A program made the translations under genes and the position numbers. Below are positions 32,716-44,194 of a DNA stretch of 64,000 bases, piece after piece. How positions within the stretch are numbered: the first letter of the stretch is position 1; every line of letters begins with the position of its first letter. The notes under the pieces are model-generated. The model was not told the origin of the DNA, ran no database searches, and saw only the letters and a program-made list of their open reading frames with translations. Origin of the DNA: Macrosoma leucophasiata (Eukaryota; Arthropoda; Insecta; Lepidoptera; Hedylidae); contig JAWQUS010000026.1 of assembly GCA_036365455.1 (NCBI GenBank), forward strand, positions 17,378,001 to 17,442,000, given 5' to 3'.

Positions 32716-33281
32716 ATGGAGTATTATGGTGCTTTACTATAGACTAGGGTTGTTGATATTTTCTACTACGTAAAAAATGTACAGTTTTAAACTCATTTAT
32801 TAACAGAAATCAGTCGATATCTTTGTCAAAACAACTTTAACTGGGGGGGGGGCACTTGGAAATCGCAAAAACAAAATTACCTACGCATTACAAAATGTAT
32901 GGCAGAAGAAGGCCTTATCGTAAAAGGACCCCTAACCTTTTAAAGTGTCATACAAATAACCTACGGTCCAAATATTTAAGCGAAAATGTACGACTTTTTT
33001 TTATTTACTGTAATAATATCCAAGATCTACGTTTCTGTTACACAACAAATAAAAACAATTTAACATACTTCTGCTTCATAAAATACTCCCTCGGTTGGAT
33101 ATTGAAAGTGTCGGCGCGTCGGTTTACTTGCAAAGTAATCTAATGCTCGTTGGAATCTTACGATGAAGAGTTCGTTTCTGACTTAGATTGTACACAGCTT
33201 AAAGTTTTTTATACAAAGCGCAATACGTTTAAAATACGCTTGCCGTCACAACCCCCACCCTAGGTAGGTATACGTACGTTT
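32716..33281. other. No recognisable gene
   Basis: A 95-codon plus frame at 32856-33143 is rich in K, N and Y, as expected of AT-rich noncoding DNA. No domain. Confidence 0.5.
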
Positions 33282-33491
33282 TCGACGAACCGGTTAGTTT
33301 AGCGGTGTGAGATGACCGTTTGATTCGAAGGGTCGAGTTCGATCCCCGCACCGGGACAAATATTTGTATGGCCTACATATATTTGGTTCGGGTCTGGGTG
33401 TTTGTGTATGTGTTGCATGTGTACAACGGCACCACGACACAGGTTAATACTTACTGTGGGGCTGTGAGCGTATTTTATTTATTTATTTGTA
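33282..33491 (+). mobile_element. tRNA-derived SINE A, copy 4
   Basis: The head is gttagtttagcggtgtgag with a gagttcgatccccgcacc B box. The full body and tail end in a tatttatttattt run. Confidence 0.8.
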
Positions 33492-33945
33492 TAAACTGTG
33501 TTGTGTCTACCGTATTCACACGCAAGACATATATCGTATAGCCCCGTAATAACCATCTATTTGAAAATATTTTTATTTCGAATAGATCTTTACAGATACT
33601 TTCAAAACGTCAAGAAATTATAAAATACCTAGAGTGAATAACCATTGATAGAGACCATAGAACTCTATTAAATGAGAGCTTAAATCTATCGTGAATAATC
33701 AAATAATGTGAACGTCCATAGCATAGATGCAAATAAACTGCTATCTACTAAATGTGATGTAGCCCCTGCAAACCAGAACAGACCAGTCCCCACCAACAGC
33801 ACCCGTTCACGAGTATGACGCATGTGACAGCCATTGCCCTCCTCGACCATTTTAAAGGGAAGTGAGCAACCCGCCACACGACGCCGCCAAAGGCAAAGAC
33901 ATTTAAGCGTGCATTACTGTTCCGGATATGCATACGGCAAAATAA
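33492..33945. other. No recognisable feature
   Basis: Two overlapping minus-strand frames at 33686-33972 lie in a GC-richer patch. No domain recognised. Confidence 0.45.
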
Positions 33946-33949
33946 GTCT

Positions 33950-34058
33950 GAGGGGTGGCAACGCATCTGCATTTTAATCTCTGGTCTTTGTGTGGGAGGC
34001 TGTAGTCATCACTTAACATTCATGTGAACTGCATGCTTGTTTGCCACCTTCATTACAT
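33950..34058 (+). repeat. Repeat family C, 3' fragment
   Basis: From ggggtggcaacgcatctgca to gcttgtttgccaccttcatt plus an A tail. Confidence 0.65.
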
Positions 34059-34063
34059 AAAAA

Positions 34064-34197
34064 ATACACAAACGCCCAAACTCCAAAACAAATATCTGTA
34101 GACCTAAATATCTTTCCCAGTGCGGGAATGTAACCCACTCACCCGGGACTCTCGTATTACGCGATCGTCACACGCCACTGGACCAACTGGATCGTCA
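34064..34197 (-). mobile_element. Degenerate SINE A copy
   Basis: On the minus strand it has gttggtccagtggcgtgtga in place of the A-box region and a broken B box. It is the most diverged SINE A in the window. Confidence 0.5.
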
Positions 34198-35190
34198 AGG
34201 CGTCAGTATAAAATCAAGCAAAATACGTATTTGTTAAATTATTAGAAAAGACTTAGAATGTAACAGAACTGACTGAAAATAACCTTTTAAGGATGGATTG
34301 ATTTTAAATCTATACAGCAGAAGCTACGTCCTTGAATATCTGACGCTTCTGGTCACCAGGTAGTCTATTAAACATCAATTCATTAAACAAAGGTGTGTCA
34401 GAGGCATTAAATCATGATGGCGTGACTGGAGCCGAAGCCACAGGGTACAATTTTGGGGAGATTAATAAGAATTTACGCACCACTGGCGACTACTGCCACG
34501 CCTAGCGTTTATCGTTCTGGTAAAATATATACCTTGTAGTATATACTAGCATTTCTCTCCTGATCATTTTGAGGTAGTTTGACTAGTGGGAATTGTTCCA
34601 ATGTGAGAGTCTTGCAGGTTAAATGTTTGGTTCTGTCGAGAATATTCCTGTCCATTTATGATCTATGACGCTTCTTCCTAGCGATCATTCGAATCACAAA
34701 TATAAAGAATACAATTTGTAAAATTTAATTGGAATTACTCACATTGGCCTTAATTTTTTTTTGGACTTGCGATATTTTTGTAGATGCCTATAGGCTGCAC
34801 ATACCATTGAATTCAACTGCCAGCTTGTTTCCCACTCTCATGGTTTAATTATGATGTTTGATGTTATTACCGTGATTTTTTTGAAAATAAATCATAATAA
34901 GAACTGTAGGGACTAGGTACCATTATATCTTAGAAACAGACTAGTACTTTCATGTTTTTTCTACAGGGTAATAAACAAGCTATTATGAAACAGTAATAGA
35001 CTAACCCCCTTATTCATAAACGTACATTAGATACGTTTTAGCTATAGAATGCTTTGTCTTTATTAGTTGCATTGTCAAATGTGCAGGATAGAAAGAGACA
35101 AAGGAGATATTAGCAACACTTTAGCTAAAATACGTTTATGAAAAAGGGGTTAACAATAGTAACAATCGAAAAATTATTTTATTACGAAAC
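34198..35190. other. No recognisable gene
   Basis: AT-rich sequence. A weak family C tail may lie at 34757-34850 (gcctataggctgcac). Nothing else. Confidence 0.45.
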
Positions 35191-35192
35191 TC

Positions 35193-35435
35193 CCATGTTG
35201 TTAAGTTACGCAATCTTACGCCGTAAATGGCAGACTCACTTGAATGCGGGGAAGTTCAAAAAGAAAAAAGGAATAATATAAATGTGCGGGAGTCAAGGGG
35301 GTACTTTTTGTGTCGCGACAACCAATCGCTGCGGGCAATTTGTCTGTCGTCAGCGCCGTCTGTCTCCAACCTGTGTTTGTTCTGCACTTGTTACGCTTGA
35401 AGTTGGTCCTATTGCCTTCGTTTCTTGAGATATGA
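35193..35435 (-). repeat. Local repeat Z, copy 3
   Basis: Inverted relative to copies 1 and 2. It shares caaccaatcgctgcgggcaa and cgtcagcgccgtctgtctcc. Confidence 0.65.
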
Positions 35436-35655
35436 CTAGATTCAAGAAGGTGTTTTACGTATATAACGTTTTACCTAATACCAGCTGTTTACGTATTAAC
35501 TAAGTTTTTTTTTGGACTGTCGTAAAATAAACAGACAGTCGTGCCAAAGAGACCCAATACAGAAAAATGATGGGATCAAATGGCTCTAATGTTTCGTATC
35601 AAACAAAAAAACAATAAGATCGGATCAGAAATCTAAGCTTAATCGCATTACCCGC

Positions 35656-35870
35656 ACGACCCGGATAGTCCAGCGGTGGGAGATGACCGTTTGATTCGAA
35701 GGGTCGCGAGTTCGATCCAATTTCGTTCGATCGAAATATTTGTATGGCCTACGGATATTTGTTTCGGGTCTGGGTGTTTGTGTATGTGTACAACGGTACC
35801 CACGAAACAGATTTATACCTACTGTGGGGCTGAGTGTAAGCGTATTTTATTTTATTTATTTATTTATTAG
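35656..35870 (+). mobile_element. tRNA-derived SINE A, copy 5
   Basis: The head is acgacccggatagtccagcg. The B-box region is followed by an altered segment near 35718. The tail ends in a (ttta) repeat. Confidence 0.75.
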
Positions 35871-36104
35871 ACACATTGTATACATAACAAAAAACATACC
35901 AACCTAATTATAAGCCTTCTCCTTTTTTAAGTCGGTTATAACAGACAGCCTGAAGTTAATTAATTACCCAACGGCACACACCTAAACAAAGAGAAAACAA
36001 AGGCAACGTCTGAAAACACACCGCGTTACTAAAGAAAGCGGTCAAGTTACGACCGCCGTAAAACAAACCAATTATCTGGCCTCGTCCCGGGTTGCCGGGG
36101 ATGG

Positions 36105-36180
36105 GGACATCGCATCGATCAACCGTTGATCGCCGCTGGACAAACGATACAGGCAGGGGATGTTTACAGTTTGAGACAAA
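36105..36180 (+). repeat. Short direct repeat W, copy 1
   Basis: It shares atcgatcaaccgttga, ctggacaaa and gatacaggcagggga-like sequence with 36353-36425. Confidence 0.55.
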
Positions 36181-36352
36181 CATTGAATAATTTTGTGGCT
36201 AAGAAATGTCTTTACTAAAAATACCGGGTAACCCTTCTTTAACGCGTGCATTTAGTTAATTTTGATTTCTAACTGAAAAGGTTTTAGCTGTATAATAATT
36301 TAATATCACACAGTAAATTACAGTGAAGACTGTAAAATTCAATGATAACCGT

Positions 36353-36425
36353 GACGATCGATCAACCGTTGACCGTCCCTGGACAAATGATACACGCAAA
36401 GGATAATACCCGTTTGCAAATGTAC
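36353..36425 (+). repeat. Short direct repeat W, copy 2
   Basis: Same block about 245 bp downstream of copy 1, diverged. Confidence 0.55.
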
Positions 36426-38204
36426 ATACCTGTTTCGGTATTCGTTGACAAAAAAAAAGAAAAGACGACAATATAATTGATGAAATGTTATCTCTTTATT
36501 AGTGGCAAATCTTGAAAGAATTACCGTTGGCTGCAGGAAAAGGTTATTGAACAGCATGTTCACATTTGCATGTCGCGAAAGCGACTAAATAAGCTATGTT
36601 TGTGATTGGAATTTAAAAGTCTTCAGCATGACGAGTCACATTCTTGTAGCTTCTCTCATTAATCTCCGCTTACCCCAGCAGAGATAGATGCCTGCATTTA
36701 AGCATACATGCGATCACTCACGACTCGTTTAACAGTCATGTTTTTTTTTTTAAAGAAGAAAAGGAATGAATAATTTGACTGGCAGGGCAGGAATCGAAGC
36801 CACCAAAGCCCATAGTGGGATCACGATATATTAAACAATATAATTGAAAAACTTTTTTATGTAATTCCGTAAATAAACTTAATTTTAACCCCAAGTCATT
36901 ATATTTAAAATTATCTTATTTTTGTCATGAACTCACGTTCATATTTGAATGGCTTATTAAAATGGGTGTAAGTACTAAGTCAATGAAGAAATTACACAAA
37001 ATCAATCGGTTCAGTACTTTCGGCGGTGACAGACGGACAGAAAGACAGATGCACAGGTGATTTAATAAGGGTTTAATTACGTTTTTTTCCGTTTGAGATA
37101 CGAAACTCTGAAATCGATACAATGTTTAATTAACATCAATCTAATCTATTGACTCGCGCTAACCAAACATGAAGGCTAACAGGAAATGCACACTAATTTG
37201 CATTGATAATAGAATTATCCATGCAATTAATAAATTGATAGCCACTAAACAATAGATACCTACAATGACGCAAATTGGTATTACAGTAACAGGCTATCCT
37301 GATGGTCATTGCTGCTTTCCTTAAAGAGGATAACTATTGCGTAACGCCAAAACAGCAATGTATCTATCTACTAATGCTCATTAAATTGATGTCAACTAAG
37401 TTAGAGAACACGATCTTTGTAATTTGTATTTATTTATGCGGCGATCTAACCCGCGAGCTCTACTCTCGGATCAAGCAGTAGTCCTGAACTAATCGACTAA
37501 ATGGATGGTCCTAACTAGGTATGTTAACGATGTTATGTTATCTGTGTTATGGAGCTCCGTGATCGTAACTAACGGATATCCGAAAAGTTTTCCATACGTA
37601 ACCATAACCGAATACGAGATAAAAGTTTTGAATAAAATTGGATATCAGTGGTATTTAAATAAGGCGTTTGATCACAGTTTTTTATCTAGGTATTGCAATC
37701 ACTTGCGTACGCATAAATTGAGTGAGTGTGGCGTAATTCTGACATGCAACTAAAATAACTGATTCTTTGTTGGAAATATAATAATAATAAACCCATTTCC
37801 ATATCCGAAATGCCATATCCGTTTGTACTCTGAAAAAAAGCTAAATCAAAAATTTATGTAGGTATAGAATACATCTTGCTGAAGCGAATTATCAAGTTTT
37901 TTAAGATCTATTACTGCGTCAACTCTTCCAGAATTCTCCACCCACACAGTTCAAAAGTTTGACACTTAACGACATTCCAAGCATAAATCTTATCAACTTA
38001 GATGATAAGTTAAATATATCGAGCTAACTTATAAAAAATGTCTGAATAGTATATATCTACTTACCCTCTTACATTTATTTTTTGGCTTTTTTCATAGAGA
38101 AAGGTTTATTTAATTCGTCTAATCCTCTCTACTTTTCATGTCCTTAGGTCATACAATATACAGATAATTCGTAGATTTATTTTGGCATCATGCCAACAGT
38201 CTTT
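36426..38204. other. No recognisable gene
   Basis: AT-rich DNA. A degraded SINE B tail may lie at 36668-36740. A few open frames of 62-82 codons carry no domain. Confidence 0.5.
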
Positions 38205-38385
38205 TGTTTCCGTATTTTGTTAAAGTCAAGGTGTGAGTTTCGTAGTAATAGACGGTTTTTGTAGTGTGCGTGTGTGTCGCACGCATTTCCCCCCGCAAAA
38301 AATGACAGACTGTTTCGCATCGGTAATAAACGCTATGGCTACTTCCTTCCAGTCCGCCGCGGCCGGTGGCCCGTGTTGCTCTATG
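38205..38385. mobile_element. hAT-type MITE, truncated copy 3
   Basis: The right 180 bp of the family, ending gtgttgctctatg. The left end is lost. Confidence 0.75.
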
Positions 38386-38493
38386 CTCAAAGTAAAATAA
38401 CAGTGACATGGACTGTTATGAACAGAGGGACCGGATGAATTTTTGAAAATTGTGTGTTCGCATTAGTCTTTGAGTCACTAAATTGAATCACTT

Positions 38494-38586
38494 GACGACC
38501 CGGTTAGTCCAGCGGCATGAAACGACACTCTGATTCGAAGGGTAGCGGGCTCGATCCCCGCACCGGAACAAATATTTGTATCGCCT
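38494..38586 (+). repeat. SINE A, head only
   Basis: The head is gacgacccggttagtccagc with a gggctcgatccccgcacc B box. It is cut after gacaaatatttgt-like sequence and abuts an inverted family C piece. Confidence 0.75.
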
Positions 38587-38690
38587 TTTGGTTGCCACTC
38601 CTGAGGCTTACGAGAGCACGGTGGTAATCCACCTGACCGGAACACGATAGCGCTGAACACTACTACCATTTAGCGTCAAGTAGATTATTT
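38587..38690 (-). repeat. Repeat family C, internally deleted
   Basis: It contains gttgccactcctgaggc and cacctgaccggaacacgata on the minus strand. Confidence 0.6.
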
Positions 38691-38834
38691 CTTCTTCATC
38701 ATTGGAGCTCTAGTGTTAGTTATTTCTGTTATTTATGTTTATTTGGTGTACAATAAAGAGTTACTTACTTACTTACTCTACCAAAGTAAAACTAGAGAAC
38801 AATCTCATAAGACTAAATAATAAATAAAAAAGAA

Positions 38835-39036
38835 AATACGCTGACACTCACAGCCCCACAGTAGGTATAAACCTGTCGTGGGTGCCGTTGTATACAAACA
38901 ACACGTACACAAACACCCAGACCCGAAACAAATATTTGCAGGCAATACCATGTCCCGGTGCGGGGATCGAACCCGCGACCTTTCGAATCAAGTCGTCATC
39001 AAGTCATCTCACACCGCTGGACCAACCGGGTCGTCA
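38835..39036 (-). mobile_element. tRNA-derived SINE A, copy 7
   Basis: Full copy on the minus strand. The B box reads cgggttcgatccccgcacc. Open frames across it (38878-39349) come from SINE sequence and are not genes. Confidence 0.8.
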
Positions 39037-39053
39037 CCAAGACTTTCCCCCAC

Positions 39054-39163
39054 CATTAGGCGTACGCGTTCTTCGGCCTGCAAGAAGCGCGAGCGCGCTT
39101 CGTGGGCGTCGCGTTTTGTTGCCCCGCGTCGCTCACACGCCCGAGGAACGCGCACGCCTAATG
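39054..39163. mobile_element. Short GC-rich foldback element
   Basis: The ends cattaggcgtacgcgttctt and its near complement ccgaggaacgcgcacgccta give about 23-bp imperfect inverted repeats around a GC-rich core. No target duplication is clear. Confidence 0.5.
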
Positions 39164-39765
39164 TGGCGGAGGCCTTATATAGGTATTGCGAAGGCGACAG
39201 TCAATGAAATAGATCTACTCTCCCCGGGGACCATAAGTTGGGATGTATCTAAACTAATTTCGAACTTCCACACTATCGATCGGCTGCACATGGTCTTGAA
39301 TGGAGAGAGAATAATAATTTCTGACCACTTTCGTATCCCTGTTCCTTAGGGAAAGGATCATGGCAACATTTGTACAGAATAAATGAAAAAAGGTACACGG
39401 TAAAACAGCATGGAAATATTATCCAGTGAACCTAAACAACATTTCCTGATACTTAAAATATTTTTAACTCTCCGGAATAAAAAGTTTGAAATTGAACTTC
39501 TTCTACTGTTCTTACGACTGTTGTTAAGAAAGACGATTTTTATTCAAGTGATTTAAAAATATTTTAAAATACCAGAAAATGTTCTTTAGATTCCCTAGAT
39601 AATATTTCTAATCCTTTTTACCTTGTACCTTTTTCTAACTTTTTTTTGTACAAATCAATGTATGAAACTTGCCTTGATTCTTTGTTCACCTAAATGGGAT
39701 GAATGAACACTATATTTCCGTAAAAGTCCCTGGTTGCACACATCCTTTTCTATTCCTTTTCTTTA
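39164..39765. other. No recognisable feature
   Basis: AT-rich sequence. Confidence 0.5.
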
Positions 39766-40018
39766 CTGGTGGTAGAGTTCTAAGTGTAGGAGCTCGAGGG
39801 CGTAGGCACCACCGCATTACCTAACTTGTATGCCGCTATATGTGCTGTGTTCGACACTATCGTGTTCCGGTTAGATGGTAATGTATGGCCCCGTAATAAC
39901 TATCGCAGAGACATGACACCTTAGGTCTCACGCATATGCATGTTGACCTCTGGTTTTTATGTCTATTGGCTGAAGTCATCAATTAATATCAATGTGAACT
40001 GCATGCGTATTTGCTATA
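39766..40018 (+). mobile_element. Repeat family C, near full-length copy
   Basis: It starts actggtggtagagttcta. The tail ends at gaactgcatgcgtatttgct next to a truncated SINE B. Confidence 0.7.
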
Positions 40019-40029
40019 AAAAAACGAAA

Positions 40030-40252
40030 CCTTTGGCCCATATAACAGGTGGCGAGCCTGTTGACATCTCCGGGCACATTACCAAACTTCGAGGTACTGG
40101 GAAATTTCCAGAAAATGGAAAAGTCCCAATAGAACCTAGAGATAAAGGACTTTACACCATTCTCTCTGATAACCCCCTACCCGGGCATCGAACCCAAGAC
40201 CTCAGCGGAGTAGTAGTGGGCTGCTACCACTACACTACCACGGCAGTTAAAA
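40030..40252 (-). mobile_element. SINE B, 3'-truncated
   Basis: Minus strand, from a gtagtggtagcagcccacta head to the tggcgagcctgttgac segment. The 3' quarter is missing. Confidence 0.75.
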
Positions 40253-40371
40253 AAATTCTATAAAAATATTATATTTTTTTAATTATTCTGTTTGACTTTG
40301 AAAAGTTTGAGGGCCGGTCATTCAAAAAAATAGCATAGACATTACAAGAGCTTTCAAGTAAACTGCTTCAG

Positions 40372-40436
40372 TTTGGTCTAGTAATAGCAGGCCACTACTC
40401 CTACGCTGCTGTTCTGAATTCCCCGGAATTCGATTG
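40372..40436 (+). repeat. SINE B head fragment
   Basis: It carries gtctagtaatagcaggccac and a degraded B box. Confidence 0.5.
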
Positions 40437-41133
40437 GTATTTTTTTATGATACGTTTTACAATTCGGTTGAAGTAGGTAGGTAGGATCTTTTTAAGTTTT
40501 CAAAATCTGAAAAATCAGAGTACAATGTGTTATACCTACCTAGGTGCATGATGTTTATCTTTAAAGAAAAATGGAATTAAAATAAATAAATGTATAGTAA
40601 CCCGCTAAAGCGTGGATATGGAACCGATAAACACGTTTTAGCATTTTTATCTCATGAATATGGATGATGTAAACATACGCAACGTTAAAAAAATTTAACA
40701 TTAACATGGTACCTACTTATTCAAAATTAAAAATATAACCATACAGCTATAAAGGTGAGCCCACACTATCAATTATCGCCTGCGTCTGACACGCACCGCT
40801 GCTCAATTGCCATCGAACGCTGAACGCACTCCGACATATGAATACCAATTAATTAACATGTTCACTAGATGCTGGAATGTTAAGCTGTCCTTCATCACTA
40901 TATACTTATCACTCTATTCGTTCTAAACTTATTAAATAAAAAGGTCTCGAAATCAGTATTGGTTTTGTACGATTGGATAAAATGAACCAAAAGTAATATC
41001 AATCTTGGTGTATGTAGCGGAGACCCGAGAAATGTTGGCCTGTGTGGCCTGTGCAATATAAAGAAGATCTCTTATTTCAATACATTTTCAATACGATCCC
41101 GTTTCAATATAAGTTTCATACGTTTTTTTTTAT
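40437..41133. other. No recognisable feature
   Basis: AT-rich sequence with no frame or repeat of note. Confidence 0.5.
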
Positions 41134-41297
41134 GTAATGGAAGTGGCAAACAAGCATGCAGTTCACATTTATGTTAAGTGATGACTGCAGCCTATAGACA
41201 CCCACACAAAGACCAAGGTCAAAATGCAGATGCGTTACCACTCCTGGGGCCTGAGGTGTTAAGCCTATGTGCCGGAAATTACAGGGCCGTACATATA
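41134..41297 (-). repeat. Repeat family C, 3' half
   Basis: From gtggcaaacaagcatgcag to attacagggccgtacat. It is cut there by repeat K sequence. Confidence 0.65.
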
Positions 41298-41319
41298 CGT
41301 GGTGATTTATTACTGTTTT

Positions 41320-41400
41320 TTGGGTTCCGTGGGAACCCTTATGGTTTCGCCATGTCTGTCCGTCTGTCTCTTAAGCTAATCCGTACGGAATATCCGCAGC
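41320..41400 (+). repeat. Repeat K head fragment
   Basis: It reads ttgggttccgtgggaaccct followed by a gtctgtccgtctgtct run. Confidence 0.5.
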
Positions 41401-41451
41401 TAAGCTCAGAGACTTTTTGTACTAGAAAGCTGTAATTTGGTATGAATATAC

Positions 41452-41742
41452 CATAGAGCAACACCGGAGGGGAGTAGCCATATGCAGGCTTTCCCTCTGT
41501 CAAAGTACAAGCCCAAACGGGCCTGTTCCTGTCGCCTAGATGTTTAAATGTGTGCTTGAAATTGTTTCTGTATTTTGCTAAAGTCAAGGTGTGAGTTTCG
41601 TATTAATAGACGATTTTTGTAGTGTGCGTGTGTCGCACGCATTTCCCCCCGCAAAAAAATGACAGACTGTTTTGCATCGGTAATAAACGCTATGGCTACA
41701 CCCCTCCAGTCCGCCGCGGCCGGTGGCCCGTGTTGCTCTATG
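41452..41742. mobile_element. Non-autonomous hAT-type MITE, copy 4
   Basis: It starts catagagcaa and ends ttgctctatg. The perfect 8-bp duplication gaatatac flanks it (41444-41451 and 41743-41750). Length 291 bp. As in copy 2, the left inverted repeat lacks the internal piece present in copy 5. Confidence 0.85.
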
Positions 41743-41768
41743 GAATATACAGTACCCAGCAAGAAATA

Positions 41769-41993
41769 TTGCACATTGAGCCTACGAAAGAGACAATCGG
41801 CTAGTTTCGACTTCGTTGATCATTATCTCTGTTTCACACTGCCTACGTAAGCACTGATAGTACGGTTTTAGTCAAAACTCAAGTTTTGATCAATCAAAAT
41901 GGTCGACAAAAGTCCCACAGGTAAGGTGCGAAAGAGATAACGCTCTACAGAACCGAAATAAGCCGAAGTGTCGTTCCTAAGGTCGATGTGCAA
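41769..41993. mobile_element. TA-flanked foldback MITE, full copy
   Basis: It begins ttgcacattgagcctacg and ends gtcgatgtgcaa, with TA on each side. The halves are inverted copies: both contain a gagataac-type block and a cgaaagaga-type block. A second inverted pair, tcaaaactcaag and gttttgatc, lies at the centre. No coding sequence. TA targets suggest Tc1/mariner-like mobilisation. Confidence 0.65.
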
Positions 41994-42011
41994 TAGTTGG
42001 ATAATGTACTA

Positions 42012-43304
42012 CGAGGATGGATCCAAAAGTTCGAAGCCCGACCAAGAAAATGAAAGAAAAGTGGGTCTAATTTTATTTTTATTTTTCGACATAGTCTCTA
42101 TCTAGCTCAACACACTTCTTCCACCTGAACTGCAACTTGTTTATCCCCTCAAAAAAAAAGATTCCGAAAGGTCGTCGAATTACTCGTATACAGCGACTAT
42201 CACCTCATCTTTGGTCGAAAATTTCGAGCCACCCAAATGTTTTTTTAAATTTGGAAATAAATTATAATCTGAGAGGGCTAAATCCTGCGAATAAGGTGGG
42301 TGGGGCAGCAATTCGTAGCCACAATCATGGATTACAGACATTGTTTCAACCGAAGTTTGAACACGTGCATTGTCTTGATGGAACAAAACTTTCTTACGCA
42401 ACATTCCCGGACTTTTTCTTTTATTTCTTCTCGTAGTCTTCGTAAAAGGTTACAATAATAACTAGAATTAATAGTTTGACCTTTCAGTAAATAATCTACA
42501 AAAATAATGCCCTTCGCATCCCAAAAAACAGAAGCCATGACTTTGTTAGTCGACAAAACGACTTTAGCATTTTTCGGTGTAGATGAGTCAGATCTTTTCC
42601 ACTGTTTGGATTGTTGCTTTGATTCAGGAATATGGTGGTGAACCCAGCTTTCATCCCTGGTAACAAATCTAGACAAAAAGTCCTCGGGTCAGTCTCAAAA
42701 AGTTCCAAACAGTCTCGCGAAATTGTGAATCGAACTCGTTTTTGTTCAGCTGAAAGCAACCTCGGGACCCAGCGAGCAGAAACCTTATGGAATCCCAATT
42801 CTTTCGTTATTATGTGTTGCACCCGGCCATAACTAATGTCTGTTATCTCAGCTATCTTACCGATGGTCAAACGTCGATCACCCAGTACGAGATCACAAAT
42901 TTTATAGATGTTATCTTTCGTGGTAGAGGTTGTAAGCCGTCCACTCCTAGGATCATCTTCAATGCTCTCACGACCGCGCTTAAACTCAGCTACCCACTTC
43001 TTGACACTGGAATACGATGGAGCAGACTCCCCCAAAGTGGCCACCATATCTTGATGGATGTCTTTTGGTGACAGGCCTTTTTTATTGAGGTACTTAATGA
43101 CTGCACGATGTTCAATTTTCTCCATTATTGAAAATCGCGTCAGAATGCTTCAAACAAATAATCACAGAAAATATGTATTGTGCAGTATCGGAATGAAACT
43201 ACGCACAATAAATCGATAGAAGACATACTAACAAATGACGGTAATTTTAAAAAGATGTCATGTCTCCTTGTAGTTTGGGCCACGAACTTTTGGATCAACC
43301 CTCG
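42012..43304 (-). mobile_element. Mariner element, full-length but decayed
   Basis: The terminal inverted repeats are cgaggatggatccaaaagtt on the left and the complement of gaacttttggatcaaccctc on the right. TA lies immediately outside both (42010-42011 and 43305-43306). The length of 1293 bp is normal for mariner. The transposase is a pseudogene on the minus strand. The termini differ at a few bases, consistent with age. Confidence 0.92.
42079..43125 (-). pseudogene. Mariner transposase (DD34D), three frameshifts and a nonsense codon
   Basis: The protein would bind the element's inverted repeats and cut and rejoin DNA at TA sites. The first 150 codons keep the paired helix-turn-helix region and a WVPRLL motif. 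A frameshift near 42675 precedes the first catalytic Asp (TRDESWVHHH). A second, near 42404, precedes HQDNAR. The third Asp is in LSDYNLFP, 34 residues after the second. A stop codon at 42180-42182 and a run of nine T near 42151-42159 break the C-terminal part, which otherwise ends at a stop at 42079. Start to end is 1047 bp, about 348 residues, the usual mariner length. By resemblance it sits near the irritans/vertumnana-type mariners, but I cannot fix the subfamily without alignment. It is inactive as written. Confidence 0.9.
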
Positions 43305-43456
43305 TATATTAGTCATGCCAACGAATTAGTACAATGAAATCGTGATTTTTATTTGTTTAGCCTACGTATCGTATACGTTAGCGTGTCCCGTCGACTGAGG
43401 TGTCATTGGATAGGTCTAAGTATTTTAGTCTGGTAGAAAACCGGACGGTTGGCACC

Positions 43457-43540
43457 CCTGGTCGGAGTTCGCGTGCGTAGGCACCACCGCATTACCTAAT
43501 CTACGTCCTGCCATGTTAGTGTTCAGCATTATCATGTGCG
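43457..43540 (+). repeat. Repeat family C, 5' fragment
   Basis: It holds gtaggcaccaccgcattacc and a diverged gttcagcattatcatgtg. Confidence 0.55.
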
Positions 43541-43559
43541 CATCACTGTTAATATACTT

Positions 43560-44192
43560 CTACATTCACAGGTGCGAAATAAAATACCTAACAATATGTC
43601 TGTAATATTAACGTCATACATGTCATCTACATAAAGCGTTGTCGGGTATCGCGAACTCGAATGAACGCTTTAATACATTAACTAACAATTAGCCAGCTAA
43701 GAAATCGAAGCGCTCGTATAATGAGATCAAACGTGAACGTAGGAGGCAGCGGGAGGGTTATGGCGTGTCGGATAACTTCTTCCCCTCGCGTCGTATTAGG
43801 GTTAACGGATAAACAATATTGACCTGTGAGGATCATTTTGAAGCCTCGGAGACCTCTACAATGTGTTTCAATGAAGTAAACTAGCCAACTAATAAATATA
43901 AAAAAATATTTATATATCATGCAAACATACAGTAAATAGGGAATGAAAATTGCAGCGAATAGATTTTTTCCAAACAACGCACATTTTATCCATTTGTATT
44001 GTTTAGATCGAAAAGTTACTTCAAAAATAAGTATACAAAACTACTGCGAATCACTGTTAAAAAACCTTTACTTTCACATATATGCGAAACAAAATACCTA
44101 TATGTATTATGAGCGATTCAGTAATAATATCGTCTACTCAAAGCGTCGTCGTATATTGCGAAAACAAATGAACGCTTAAATGCATTAAATAA
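43560..44192. repeat. Diverged tandem repeat T, left part
   Basis: Ordered blocks recur here and at 45253-45900: aaataaaatacctaacaata, aagcgttgtcg, gaatgaacgctttaatacat, agaaatcgaagcgctcgtat, gatcaaacgtgaacg and the cttcttcccctc segment. A further partial set starts at 44007. Units are about 0.3-0.5 kb. The mariner at 44195 sits between two units. Confidence 0.65.
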
Positions 44193-44194
44193 TA

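Noticed and set aside
32856..33143. 95-codon frame as a gene
   Set aside because: K/N/Y-rich composition matches AT-rich noncoding DNA, and no domain or second copy supports it.
38878..39349. Overlapping open frames of 109 and 155 codons
   Set aside because: They run across a minus-strand SINE A and a GC-rich foldback element. Their peptides are translations of repeat sequence.
42137..43071. Plus-strand frames of 94-99 codons in the mariner
   Set aside because: They lie antisense to the transposase pseudogene and have no domain.
43678..43977. 99-codon minus frame in tandem repeat T
   Set aside because: The other units of the array do not keep this frame open across the same length, so I treat the conservation as DNA-level.
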